64,000 nucleotides of DNA, from assembly GCA_965249045.1 (NCBI GenBank), contig OZ252213.1, forward strand, positions 62,001 through 126,000, read 5' to 3'. The position numbers and the translations under genes are program-made. The stretch comes from Nemesobacter sp965249045. Lineage in GTDB: Bacteria > Desulfobacterota_D > UBA1144 > Nemesobacterales > Nemesobacteraceae. The notes beneath the pieces are model-generated. The model had not been told where the DNA came from. It saw nothing but the letters and a program-made list of their open reading frames with translations, and made no database searches. The stretch's first letter is position 1, and each line of letters opens with the position of its first letter. This document shows, in pieces, positions 39,514 to 48,655 of this stretch.

Positions 39514-40785
39514 CTAGAAGTAGGCCTGAACCTGCGCTCTTACCATCGATTCATCCGATTCTACGCCAGCGAGATCCTCTTCCCTCTGGAGGGTGTAGTC
39601 AAACTGCACTTTCCACTTGTGATTGCCGCTGAGGTAGTAGTTAAATCCCTGGGTGAATGTCCATACGTTGTCAAGATCTCCATCTACCCCCGCCACATCA
39701 TCGTCAAACGTGACCATCGCGTACCTTGAGGCAAGCTCAACTTTCTTCGGAACCAGGAAGAAACCGCCTTGAACCCTGAAACCGTAGTCATAGGCAGTGC
39801 CCACGCCGACATCGTCAGGATTCACCCACCTTCCAATATACTCACCGGTAAGGTTAAATCTCGGGTCTCTGTAGTTTATGTCGGCCGTAAATGAAGTGAC
39901 TTTCCCGTCTTCAAGCACCCTCTCTCCTGAAGGAATTCCGATATTGCTGTCACTACCTCCTTCAACATCTATACCCGCAATAGCGGCTCCAATCATGAGC
40001 GTGGGTTTCTTGGCGAAATTCTCTTTTACCTTCTTCGCGTTTCCGCCGATAAGGACCGCCTGAACCCTTCCTGCCCAGAGCATGCCCGTATCACCCTTGT
40101 CGTTTTTCTGGTTCGTGCCTTCTCCTTGGAAAAGACCGAAATCATAGCGGATTATCCCGCCGCCGAGAAGACCGTAAACACCTGCACCGATATCACTGTC
40201 GTACTCAAAGTAGTCGCTTATGATCGAGCGACCGACAACCTGAAGGGCAGAAGACGAGTTAAGCTCCTCCCTGTTAAACGGAACCTTGTACTGACCCACT
40301 GTAGGAACAAAAGCCTTGTTCTTGGCAAACGAAAGTCTAATGTCCTTAAGTTCTCCGTCCCTTGAGAAATCATACTCGACCTTATATTTCATCCAGGGGG
40401 CAAAAGCATTGCCATCCCAAGTTACCCTGAGCCTTCTTACCCTGAAACCGAGACCTTCGTTGTCGTCTCCGTCAGGATTTATGTAATTAGCGAGGAACTG
40501 GCCGCGAAGCCTTATTCTAAGCTTGTAGTTCTTGTCCGCGGTCTGGAAAGTAAGACCGGTGCCTTTTTTGGTTTTAACCTTGATTTTGTTATCCCGGGCC
40601 TTAGTGTCTGTGGCCTCGTACATCTTCATGTTCATCTGCTGGCTCTGGGCCTCGAGCCTTTCTATCTTCTCCTTCAGTTCCTGTATCTGTTCCCTTATAC
40701 TCCGCTGGCCGTCGGCCTGCGCGGGAAGAGACATAAAGGGAAGCAACATCATGAAAGACACGGCTAAGACTGCAAAAATTCTCAT
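39514..40785 (-). CDS. Phosphate-selective porin (OprO/OprP family)
   Basis: 423 residues. Signal peptide FAVLAVSFMMLLPFMSLPAQA, then a coiled-coil segment (IREQIQELKEKIERLEAQSQQM) and a beta-barrel with KYKVEYDFSRDGELKDIRLSFAKN and GQYKVPFNREEL. It ends in aromatic VQAYF as outer-membrane barrels do. OprP-like porins admit phosphate under starvation. A good AGGAGG precedes the ATG. The upstream 11-bp-spaced repeats at 40876-40891 and the divergent phoB place it in the Pho regulon. Confidence 0.9.
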   Translation of the reverse strand: MRIFAVLAVSFMMLLPFMSLPAQADGQRSIREQIQELKEKIERLEAQSQQMNMKMYEATDTKARDNKIKVKTKKGTGLTFQTADKNYKLRIRLRGQFLANYINPDGDDNEGLGFRVRRLRVTWDGNAFAPWMKYKVEYDFSRDGELKDIRLSFAKNKAFVPTVGQYKVPFNREELNSSSALQVVGRSIISDYFEYDSDIGAGVYGLLGGGIIRYDFGLFQGEGTNQKNDKGDTGMLWAGRVQAVLIGGNAKKVKENFAKKPTLMIGAAIAGIDVEGGSDSNIGIPSGERVLEDGKVTSFTADINYRDPRFNLTGEYIGRWVNPDDVGVGTAYDYGFRVQGGFFLVPKKVELASRYAMVTFDDDVAGVDGDLDNVWTFTQGFNYYLSGNHKWKVQFDYTLQREEDLAGVESDESMVRAQVQAYF

Positions 40786-40875
40786 CTCACATCCTCCTTG
40801 GTGTGTTTATTGCTCTGTTTTTAACAACTCTGGCTTAATGATATGCGCGAATGATTAATTCAGAATAAACAAACT

Positions 40876-40891
40876 GTTAGTTCTGGGTTAA
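40876..40891 (-). promoter_or_regulatory. Pho-box-like direct repeats before the porin
   Basis: On the minus strand, TTAAC (40891-40887) and CTAAC (40880-40876) are 11 bp apart, with a weak third unit (TTTAT) 11 bp further. This is the same spacing and core as the triple repeat before pstS, about 90-105 bp upstream of the porin ATG. Confidence 0.6.
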
Positions 40892-40951
40892 GAGCCTGCG
40901 GTGGGGAATTGATGTACGGATTCGTATTCTGTAGATTATCAGGGGAGGCAC

Positions 40952-41650
40952 ATGAAAAAACTCGTAGCGGTAGTAGATGACGAAAAGGACATACTCAACC
41001 TTATAACCCACCACCTGAAACGCGAGGGGTACCAGGTAAAGCCTTTTCAGAACGGAAAGGATTTTTTGCTCTACATAAATTCCGTCCCGCCTGATCTCGT
41101 GCTGCTTGACTTAATGCTGCCCGGCATGGATGGCCTCGAGCTCTGCAGGATCCTTAAAAGCAAGCCCTCAACGGAGTCCATACCCATAATCATGATCACC
41201 GCGAAATCCACCGAGGCCGATATCGTTGTGGGTCTGGAATTCGGCGCCGACGACTACATAGTAAAGCCTTTTCGGACCCGGGAGCTTGTGGCCAGGGTAA
41301 AAAGCATCATGAGAAGGTACGCGATGAAAGATCCTGCGGACGGATCGCTTCGGATCGGTCCCCTCCGGATAGATTCGGGAAGCTACGAGGTGTCGGTTGA
41401 CTCGCGGAAAATCGACCTCACCACCACAGAGTTCAAAATACTTGAAACCCTGGGGGCGGCGGAGGGGAAAGTGTTCACCCGCGATCAGCTGCTCAAGAGA
41501 AAAACCCTCTGGGGAGACGAAAGGGTGGTTTTTGACAGAACGATAGACGTTCACATAAAGAACCTGAGAGAAAAACTGGGTTCCGCCGGCAAGATGATAA
41601 AGACCGTGAGAGGAATCGGTTACAAGCTAGAAGAGATCCAGACGGTTTGA
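40952..41650 (+). CDS. phoB: Phosphate regulon response regulator
   Basis: 232 residues. The receiver domain has acidic pocket DDEKD, phosphoacceptor Asp in PDLVLLDLMLPGMDG, Thr in IIMITAKS and Lys in DDYIVKPF. An OmpR-type winged helix follows (ILETLGAAEGKVFTRDQLLKRKTLW...RTIDVHIKNLREKLG...IKTVRGIGYKLE). Context with phoR and pst-phoU identifies it as PhoB. GGGGAGG precedes the ATG. It is transcribed divergently from the porin. Confidence 0.93.
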   Translation: MKKLVAVVDDEKDILNLITHHLKREGYQVKPFQNGKDFLLYINSVPPDLVLLDLMLPGMDGLELCRILKSKPSTESIPIIMITAKSTEADIVVGLEFGADDYIVKPFRTRELVARVKSIMRRYAMKDPADGSLRIGPLRIDSGSYEVSVDSRKIDLTTTEFKILETLGAAEGKVFTRDQLLKRKTLWGDERVVFDRTIDVHIKNLREKLGSAGKMIKTVRGIGYKLEEIQTV

Positions 41651-43014
41651 AGATATTCAGAAAACATTTCCTTTACCTGCTCTGCCTCGCCGCCTCGGCG
41701 GCGCTGCTCGCCGTGCTGCTCCCCCCCGGGCGTGGGGCTTCTGGCTACGTCGCGTACGCGATCGCGTTTGTCGCGTTCGGATTCCTTCTCTCGTGGGTAA
41801 TCGAAAGGGATATTCTCAAGGACTTCTCAAGAATATCAAAAGCGCTTGAGCTTTTGCCTGAAAAGCAGAAAAAAGCCCGCAAGACCGGCCGGAAGGTAAC
41901 CGACTTCGACACGGGAGTCTCGATTTCCATAGGCAAACTCTCCGAGAGGATTTCCCTTCAGATGCGCTCAACCGAGAGGGAGGGGAACCAGCTTAAAAGC
42001 ATAATCGAGTCCATGAGGGAAGGGGTCATAGTGATATCGAGGGAAGAGGACCTGATACTCGTAAACGACGCCGCAAAGGAGATGTTCGGAATCGACGACG
42101 CAGCCATCGACCGCCCCTACATGGAAACCGTGAGAAACCCCGACCTGCAGAAACTTATCTCCCGCATGCAGCGGAAGAAAAAATCGGCCACCCAGGAAAT
42201 CTCCGTGCTCTATCCCAGGGAAAGATCGTATCTCGTGAGCGTCCGGGTAAGTCCCCGTTACAGGGAAATCGTAGTGGTCATCTTCGATATCACGGAATTC
42301 AAGAAGCTTGAGCGGATAAAAGCTGATTTCGTGGCGAACGTCTCCCACGAACTCAGAACCCCGCTTACGTCCATAAAGGGGTATATCGAAACGCTCCTTG
42401 ACAAAAGCTATGACACGGACAAGGAGAAAAAAGAATTCCTCGATATAATAGAGGAAAACACCGACAGGCTGATAGCCATAGCTTCGGATCTGCTCGTGCT
42501 CTCGGAGCTTGAAAGCGGGGAAGCCGATCCCCACGACTCAAGAAAAGGATACGAAGAGATCGACTTCAGTGAAACCATAATCCGCTCCGTGGGCTCACTT
42601 GACTCCCTTTTCTCGAAAAAAGGGGTGAATCTCTCACTTGAGATCGAAGACGGCATGCCCCCCTACAGGGCAAACAGGTTCCTTATGGAGCGCATGCTCA
42701 TTAATCTCATCGAGAACTCGGCCAAGTACACCCCGGAAAACGGCTCGGTGTCGGTTCGCGCCTCGGCACAGAACGGCGCTTTCCGCATAGAGGTTGAGGA
42801 TAACGGGATCGGAATTCCCCTTGAGCACCACGAGAGAATATTCGAGAGGTTCTACAGGGTGGACAAGAATCGCTCGAGGGAAATAGGGGGGACGGGGCTC
42901 GGCCTAAGCATAGTGAAGCACATAGTCATACAGCACGGGGGAACAATAGGCGTAAGAAGCGCAGAAGGGGAGGGAAGCACGTTCACGGTTGAGCTTCCGC
43001 GTCGCGATCAGTGA
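41647..43014 (+). CDS. phoR: Phosphate regulon sensor histidine kinase
   Basis: 455 residues with a TTG start overlapping the phoB stop. Two N-terminal membrane segments enclose almost no periplasmic loop (LYLLCLAASAALLAVL; AYAIAFVAFGFLLSWVI), as in E. coli PhoR. A PAS domain follows (ESMREGVIVISREEDLILVNDAAKEMFG). The HisKA motif FVANVSHELRTPLTSIKGYIE carries the phosphorylated His, and the ATPase boxes are N (ERMLINLIENSAKYT), G1 (DNGIGIP) and G2 (GGTGLGLSIVKH). It senses Pst-PhoU state rather than phosphate directly. Confidence 0.93.
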   Translation: MKIFRKHFLYLLCLAASAALLAVLLPPGRGASGYVAYAIAFVAFGFLLSWVIERDILKDFSRISKALELLPEKQKKARKTGRKVTDFDTGVSISIGKLSERISLQMRSTEREGNQLKSIIESMREGVIVISREEDLILVNDAAKEMFGIDDAAIDRPYMETVRNPDLQKLISRMQRKKKSATQEISVLYPRERSYLVSVRVSPRYREIVVVIFDITEFKKLERIKADFVANVSHELRTPLTSIKGYIETLLDKSYDTDKEKKEFLDIIEENTDRLIAIASDLLVLSELESGEADPHDSRKGYEEIDFSETIIRSVGSLDSLFSKKGVNLSLEIEDGMPPYRANRFLMERMLINLIENSAKYTPENGSVSVRASAQNGAFRIEVEDNGIGIPLEHHERIFERFYRVDKNRSREIGGTGLGLSIVKHIVIQHGGTIGVRSAEGEGSTFTVELPRRDQ

Positions 43015-43027
43015 GCGCGGCAGGCGG

Positions 43028-43693
43028 TCAGTTTATTTCCGAAGTGTGCTGGTGCTTGAGCACCTCTCCGGTGGCTATGTAGTAGGCGTTCTCGGCTATG
43101 TTAGTCGCTAGGTCCGCCACCCTCTCAATGTGTCTTGCGACGTAGATGTACCGAAGCGCCCGGTTAAGCGTAGTGGGATCCGACATGATGAAGGTTATAA
43201 GCTCCCTCACTATCTGGGGCTCGTAGTTATCGACCTCATCGTCTTTCCGGCAGACCTCCACAGCGAGCTGCGCGTTCCTTCTTATAAAGGCGTCCAGACT
43301 TTCCCTCAGCATCTCCATCGCCTTCTCCGCCATCTTGGGAATATCCACGAGCGGCTTTAAAGGCGGGTAGTCGGCCATGAAAAGGGCCATTCTCGAGATG
43401 CTCGAGGCGTGATCCCCTATCCTCTCAAGATCGTTGTTAATCTTCATTATCATGGTGACGGTCCGAAGGTCCTTGGCCTCGGGCTGGTAAAGGGCGAGAA
43501 TCTTAACGCAAAGGTTGTCTATCTCGATCTCCATGGCGTTTACCTGCTCGTCGGTGCGGATAACTTCCTGGGCCAGGATCATGTTCCCCTCGCGAAGGGC
43601 CTTTATGCTCTTTGCGATCATGGTTTCGACAAGGGACGCCATCTCAAGCAGCTTCTTGTTAAGAAGCACGAGTTCCCCCTGGTACTTTATCAT
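43028..43693 (-). CDS. phoU: Phosphate transport regulator PhoU
   Basis: 221 residues of two PhoU three-helix bundles. Signature E/DxxxD runs are seen in RTDEQVNAMEIEIDNLCVKILALYQPEAKDLR and RKDDEVDNYEPQIVRELI...ARHIERVADLATNIAENAYYIATGE. It is the last gene of the pst operon and convergent with phoR. It dampens PhoR signalling and transporter activity. Confidence 0.95.
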   Translation of the reverse strand: MIKYQGELVLLNKKLLEMASLVETMIAKSIKALREGNMILAQEVIRTDEQVNAMEIEIDNLCVKILALYQPEAKDLRTVTMIMKINNDLERIGDHASSISRMALFMADYPPLKPLVDIPKMAEKAMEMLRESLDAFIRRNAQLAVEVCRKDDEVDNYEPQIVRELITFIMSDPTTLNRALRYIYVARHIERVADLATNIAENAYYIATGEVLKHQHTSEIN

Positions 43694-43717
43694 CTGTAAT
43701 TGCTCCTTCGGAGTTGC

Positions 43718-44593
43718 CTAGCCGAACTTGCCCGAGACGTAGTCTTCGGTGTGCTTTTTGGCGGGGTTAAGGAATATCTTCTCCGTGGCGTCAAACTCCA
43801 CTATGTCTCCTATGTACATAAAGGCCGTGTAATCCGAGACCCGGGCGGCCTGCTGCATGTTGTGGGTCACGATCACCATGGTGAACTTGTCTTTGAGTTC
43901 AGTTACGAGATCCTCTATCTTGGCCGTGGCTATGGGATCAAGCGCCGAGCACGGCTCGTCCATCAAAAGCACGTCCGGCTCCACGGCTATGGCTCTTGCG
44001 ATGCAGAGTCTTTGCTGCTGACCTCCTGAGAGCTCCATGGCGCTGTCGTTAAGTCTGTCGTTTACCTCGTCCCAGAGGGCGGCACGCTTTAGGTTCTTCT
44101 CCACAATATTGTCAAGAACCGACTTTCTGTTTATCCCCGCTATTCTCGCCCCGTAGGCGACGTTCTCGTAGATCGATTTGGGAAACGGGTTTGACTTCTG
44201 AAACACCATGCCGACCCTTTTTCTAAGATCGGTAATGTCGACGCCGGGGTCGAATATGCTCTTGCCGTTAATCGATACGTCTCCCTCGATCCTGCAGCCG
44301 TCAACAAGGTCGTTTAGGCGGTTAAAGCAGCGAAGCAGCGTTGATTTGCCACAGCCCGAAGGACCGATAAACGCCGTGACCTTTTTTCTCGGGATGTTCA
44401 TGTTGATACCCCGAAGCGCCTGCTTCGCGCCGTAAAAAAGGCTTAAGTTCTCAACTTCGACCAGTGGATCCAGAACGGTCTTTGCCTTCTCCGGTCCCTT
44501 GGCCCCTGGAACCGGGGAACCGCCGTTTGCCTCGTGGGCTTTAAATTCTTGTTTTTCCATCTGTTCTCCAGTCAGCATCAAATCTTCCTCCAC
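43718..44593 (-). CDS. pstB: Phosphate ABC transporter ATPase
   Basis: 291 residues: Walker A GPSGCGKSTLLRCFNRLND, Q-loop VFQKSNPFPKSIYENVAYG, signature LSGGQQQRLCIARAIA, Walker B DVLLMDEPCSALDP and switch His VTHNMQQAARVSD. The SNPFPKSIYENV segment is specific to PstB. An unusual 40-residue charged N-terminal extension precedes the cassette; the internal start near LVEVENLSLFYG is an alternative. Confidence 0.96.
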   Translation of the reverse strand: MEEDLMLTGEQMEKQEFKAHEANGGSPVPGAKGPEKAKTVLDPLVEVENLSLFYGAKQALRGINMNIPRKKVTAFIGPSGCGKSTLLRCFNRLNDLVDGCRIEGDVSINGKSIFDPGVDITDLRKRVGMVFQKSNPFPKSIYENVAYGARIAGINRKSVLDNIVEKNLKRAALWDEVNDRLNDSAMELSGGQQQRLCIARAIAVEPDVLLMDEPCSALDPIATAKIEDLVTELKDKFTMVIVTHNMQQAARVSDYTAFMYIGDIVEFDATEKIFLNPAKKHTEDYVSGKFG

Positions 44594-44611
44594 TACTTAT
44601 ACCCTATTAAA

Positions 44612-46231
44612 TTATACCGCGGAAGTCGCGTATTTTTTCCTTAGCCTGTTTCTTATTATTATCGCCGTTATGTTAAGCATGATCACTATAAGTATGAGCA
44701 GAAACGCGGTCATGAACACCATGGGCTTTGCGGCCTCGGCGTTTGGAGACTGAAAGCCCAGATCGTATATGTGGAACCCCATATGCATGAACTTTCTCTC
44801 AAGGTGAAGGAAGGGGAAGTGCCCGTCTATGGGAAGATCCGGGGCAAGCTTAACGACTCCCGTTATCATAAGCGGCGCCACCTCTCCGGTGGCCCGGGCG
44901 ACCGCGAGGATAAGGCCCGTGAGTATGGCCGGAAGCGCGCTCGGGATAACTACCTTCCAGGTGGTTTCGAACTTGGTGGCCCCAAGCGCCAGGGAGCCCT
45001 CCCTTATGTTTCTCGGAACGGACGCGAGTCCCTCCTCGGTCGCGACTATCACAACGGGGACCGTGAGCAGCGCGAGGGTAAGTGACGCCCAGAGTATGCC
45101 TCCCGTGCCGAAAGTCGGGCTGGGGAGCGCCTCCCCGAAAAACACCGAGTCGATTATGCCCCCTATGCCGTAGAGAAAGAACCCGACTCCGAACACTCCG
45201 AACACTATCGAGGGAACACCCGCAAGGTTGTTAACGCATATCCTCACGATCCTCACCATCACCCCCTGCCTGGCGTACTCCCGGAGATAAAGCGCCGCTA
45301 TGATTCCGAAAGGCATGACCACTATGCTCATGATAAACACCATGAGCACCGTGCCGAAAATCGCGGGGAAGATTCCGCCCTCGGTGTTCGCCTCCCTCGG
45401 GTCATCGGAGATAAATCCCCAGAGCCTCTCGACGTAAAAACCGGCTTTCTGCGCAAATCCCATGTCGTTTGGGCGAAAGGCCATAACGATTTTCCCAAGC
45501 GGCACCACTTTCTCGTCTCCCCCCGCGGAGGCCATCACCGCCTCGTTTCTGTTAAGCTCCGCGTAGAGGGCTTCGAGCTTCGCCTCGCTTGCCTTGTAGA
45601 GCTCTTCGTATTCCTTTATCTTCAGGCGGAACCCGGCCTCCTTCGCGGGATTGTCCTCGCCGCGCACGGAGAGGCCTCTTAGTTTCAGGCGCTGCTTCTC
45701 GATTCCGTAGTTTATGTCCCCGATCTCACCTTTTTCTATCTTGAGTATCTCGGCGTGTACCCTGTTCGCATCGCGTATCAGGTCCTTGAGAACTGAGAAA
45801 GCCTCGGGGCCTTCTCCCGATATAACCCACCCGTTTTTTCTTATCTCCTTTAAGTAGCCGTGGTAATTACCCCACTCGCGCCGCTCGAGGATCACGGCGT
45901 CACGGGGATAGTCGCGCGACGCTATCTCCGCCTCGTCTATCCACCTGAAATCAAGGCCGTAGAGATCCCTGTTCCCTATCTTGAGCTTGACGCGGAACTC
46001 AGATTCGCTTTTTATCCCCTCCGCCCCGCGTACCGATTCCCTGTTTTGAAGCTGCCCCAGATAGACGGAGCCGTCGGTAAGCGTGTAGCGTCCGATATCC
46101 ACCGGCCACATAGAACCCAGCCCTTTTGTGGCTATGAGAAACAGAAGTCCCCCTATCATCACGAGAGTGATCATGAGGGCAAGGCCCGATATCCAAATGT
46201 AGGCGTCGCCTGTTTTCCAGAACCTAGGCAT
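44612..46231 (-). CDS. pstA: Phosphate ABC transporter permease PstA, elongated
   Basis: 539 residues against about 290 for E. coli PstA. The C-terminal half is the usual permease, with coupling helix EGLASVPRNIREGSLALGATKFETTWKVVIPSALPAI. The extra N-terminal part, between the first membrane helix (LMITLVMIGGLLFLIA) and the second, is a large periplasmic region including an acidic helix (GFRLKIKEYEELYKASEAKLEALYAEL). It overlaps pstC by 8 nt. Confidence 0.93.
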   Translation of the reverse strand: MPRFWKTGDAYIWISGLALMITLVMIGGLLFLIATKGLGSMWPVDIGRYTLTDGSVYLGQLQNRESVRGAEGIKSESEFRVKLKIGNRDLYGLDFRWIDEAEIASRDYPRDAVILERREWGNYHGYLKEIRKNGWVISGEGPEAFSVLKDLIRDANRVHAEILKIEKGEIGDINYGIEKQRLKLRGLSVRGEDNPAKEAGFRLKIKEYEELYKASEAKLEALYAELNRNEAVMASAGGDEKVVPLGKIVMAFRPNDMGFAQKAGFYVERLWGFISDDPREANTEGGIFPAIFGTVLMVFIMSIVVMPFGIIAALYLREYARQGVMVRIVRICVNNLAGVPSIVFGVFGVGFFLYGIGGIIDSVFFGEALPSPTFGTGGILWASLTLALLTVPVVIVATEEGLASVPRNIREGSLALGATKFETTWKVVIPSALPAILTGLILAVARATGEVAPLMITGVVKLAPDLPIDGHFPFLHLERKFMHMGFHIYDLGFQSPNAEAAKPMVFMTAFLLILIVIMLNITAIIIRNRLRKKYATSAV

Positions 46232-48518
46232 CGGACTGCGCGTACTTCCTCCTCAGTCTCTGGCTTAGAACCTCAGCCAGGGTGTTAAGCAAAAAGGTGA
46301 CCGCGAACAGAAGAATCGCCGTCAGGAAAAGCACTCTGTAGAGGGTCCCCCCGTGCGGGGCCTCGGGAAGTTCGACCGCGATGTTCGCTGAAAGGGCCCG
46401 GAAGCCGTTAAAAAAGCTCCAGTCCATGACCGGGGTGTTGCCCGTAGCCATGAGCACGATCATCGTCTCTCCGACCGCCCTTCCGAAACCTATCATGACG
46501 GCCGAGAATATGCCGGCGCTTGCCGCGGGCAGAACTATCCTGATGGCCGTCTGCCACCTGTTGGCCCCGAGGGCCAAAGATCCCGAGGTCAGCGTTCTCG
46601 GAACACTTGACAGCGCGTCCTCAGAGATGGTGAATATGATGGGAATCACGGTAAAGCCCATCGCGAATCCGACAACCAGCATGTTTCTCTGGTCGTAGCG
46701 AAGATCGAACATTCTGAAAAACCAGTCCTTAAAGTCCCCGGCGAAAACAAGGCTCTCGAGGGGACCGCTTAACCAGAGGGAAAGCGCGGCCGCGATCCCT
46801 ATCACGCCCACCAGCGTGAAAAGCTCGACTCCCATCCGGAACCTCCCGGAGAGCGAAAACGGAAGGCGGTACCAAAGAAAAAGCGCAAGCAGAGTGAGCC
46901 CGATCACCATAAACGGCATCACGAGAATCGCGACGAAGATATTCTCAAGCAGCGGCGCAAGCCAAAGGCCCGCCAGGAATCCGAGAACGACGCTCGGAAG
47001 CGCCGCCATCACCTCTATTACGGGCTTTACCACGTTCCTTATCGATGGATGCAGGAACTGCGAAACGCAGATGGCCGCCAGGATCGCAAGAGGAATCGAG
47101 AGTATCATCGTGTATAGGGCGCCCTTCAGGGTTCCGTAGGCAAGCGGCGTCAGGCTGAACTTGGGCTCAAACTCGTCCGTTCCCCCCGTTGACTGCCACA
47201 CGTACCGTGGCCTGTCGTAGCCCTCGTACCATGTTTTTCCGAAAAGGGTGCGAAAATTCGTCTCGGGATGCGGGTTGTCAAGATAATAGCTTGAAAGCAC
47301 CATGTCGGAATCCACGGCCACCACCCCGTCTGCCTTGGGAGAAAAGGTAAGCCCGGCGTAGGGTTTTCCCTCGCCCGGAAAGTCAAGCTGCTTCGCAGCG
47401 GAAGTCGCCTGGTAAAGGGAGATGTTTCCCGAGGTGTCGGAAGCAAGAAAGCCCCTTCCCCTCTGCGACGCGGAGAACCTGTCGACCCGGGCGGGAAGCG
47501 GGGGCAAAACGTGTACTTTCGCAAGCCTGCTCGCCGCGCCGTCGCTTGCGGTCTCAAACCACACGCTCACGTTTCCCGCGGCGTCACCGACGATAAGCGA
47601 GCGGTGACCCAGAAGGAACCCTAGTTGAGTAACTGCCACCCCGGGATCCGCGGTAGCCGCAAGGGTGGATTTAAGTTCAGGAGAGGAGGGATCTGAAAGC
47701 GACCAGTGATAAAGCTTTCCGTTTGCGGTGGAGACGTAGAGGTTCTCCGTTTCGGAATCGACCTGCACCGCGGTGACCGCGGCTCCTCCAAGCTGCGTGG
47801 TAAGATCAGTTGTGAATATCTCGGTTTCGCTCTCGCCCAAAAACCCTTCCTCCTCGACCTCAGCGTAGGTGACAAGACGCCCGGAAGCCGTGTAGGCCGC
47901 GACCACGGGAGCCCCGGTCTCGGGAGAGCTCTGGTAGGCGAAGATTTCTATCGGTTCCCCCGTTACCCCGATAGCCTCCCCCTCCGTCACCCTCGACACT
48001 ATGGTTCTTTCGATCCCCTCGCGGAACTCGACTGTGAAACTGACATCGAAAGGAACTACGCGACCTTCCCGGTCAGAAATCGCGTAGGAAGCGTTGGTTC
48101 TGGCGTTGTAAAAAGAGGTGTAGCCGGCTGTTTTATGGGAAAGGGTGTGGGTTCCGAGGGGCTTCGGTTCTTCCCCAAGCGTGAAGAAACGGACGGAACC
48201 CAGGGAGTCTATAGTGAAGAACTGCTCCCTGTACTCATCCACCCCTATGTCGAAGACGCGTATTTTGTCTGAAGCCGCCCCGGAACCCAGACGATCCCCC
48301 ATCTCCGAGACGCTTTCAAGCTTTTTCCCGGGGCTTTTCCACAGAGGAATGGTTTCGAGCCCTATGAAAAAGAGTATCGCTATGATGCAGAAGATGATCC
48401 CCGCGCCGCCGACAAATACCACGTGCCTTGCCAGCCTGTCGTAGAGCTTTCTTCTCCGTATCTGCTTTTGCTTGGAGCTCTCTTCGATTCCGAGCTCGTC
48501 AGTTTTATCGCTTGACAA
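46224..48518 (-). CDS. pstC: Phosphate ABC transporter permease PstC with large periplasmic beta-propeller-like insert
   Basis: 764 residues against about 320 for E. coli PstC. The first membrane helix (VVFVGGAGIIFCIIAILFFIGL) is followed by about 370 residues with repeating strand-rich WD40-like units (LYHWSLSDPS, NVSVWFETAS, NISLYQATS) before the standard permease half. The permease half carries SEDALSSVPRTLTSGSLALGANRWQTAIRIVLPAA. Such elongated PstC/PstA pairs are known in several proteobacteria; the role of the insert is unknown. Confidence 0.92.
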   Translation of the reverse strand: MSSDKTDELGIEESSKQKQIRRRKLYDRLARHVVFVGGAGIIFCIIAILFFIGLETIPLWKSPGKKLESVSEMGDRLGSGAASDKIRVFDIGVDEYREQFFTIDSLGSVRFFTLGEEPKPLGTHTLSHKTAGYTSFYNARTNASYAISDREGRVVPFDVSFTVEFREGIERTIVSRVTEGEAIGVTGEPIEIFAYQSSPETGAPVVAAYTASGRLVTYAEVEEEGFLGESETEIFTTDLTTQLGGAAVTAVQVDSETENLYVSTANGKLYHWSLSDPSSPELKSTLAATADPGVAVTQLGFLLGHRSLIVGDAAGNVSVWFETASDGAASRLAKVHVLPPLPARVDRFSASQRGRGFLASDTSGNISLYQATSAAKQLDFPGEGKPYAGLTFSPKADGVVAVDSDMVLSSYYLDNPHPETNFRTLFGKTWYEGYDRPRYVWQSTGGTDEFEPKFSLTPLAYGTLKGALYTMILSIPLAILAAICVSQFLHPSIRNVVKPVIEVMAALPSVVLGFLAGLWLAPLLENIFVAILVMPFMVIGLTLLALFLWYRLPFSLSGRFRMGVELFTLVGVIGIAAALSLWLSGPLESLVFAGDFKDWFFRMFDLRYDQRNMLVVGFAMGFTVIPIIFTISEDALSSVPRTLTSGSLALGANRWQTAIRIVLPAASAGIFSAVMIGFGRAVGETMIVLMATGNTPVMDWSFFNGFRALSANIAVELPEAPHGGTLYRVLFLTAILLFAVTFLLNTLAEVLSQRLRRKYAQSDA

Positions 48519-48655
48519 TGAAATTACCTTGCATCGGGGATATCAGGTGTGAAAAAGACGGCTTAAAATCCGACCTCCCCGGGGTAAACGGCCGAACGCG
48601 GGCGAACCTGCGGCGCTCCCGAATCTGTCTGCGTAAAAAGCCGTACATAGTATAC

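Noticed and set aside
40835..40855. TTAAC/TTAAT pair as a Pho box for phoB
   Set aside because: Spacing is 14 bp, not the 11 bp seen before pstS and the porin.
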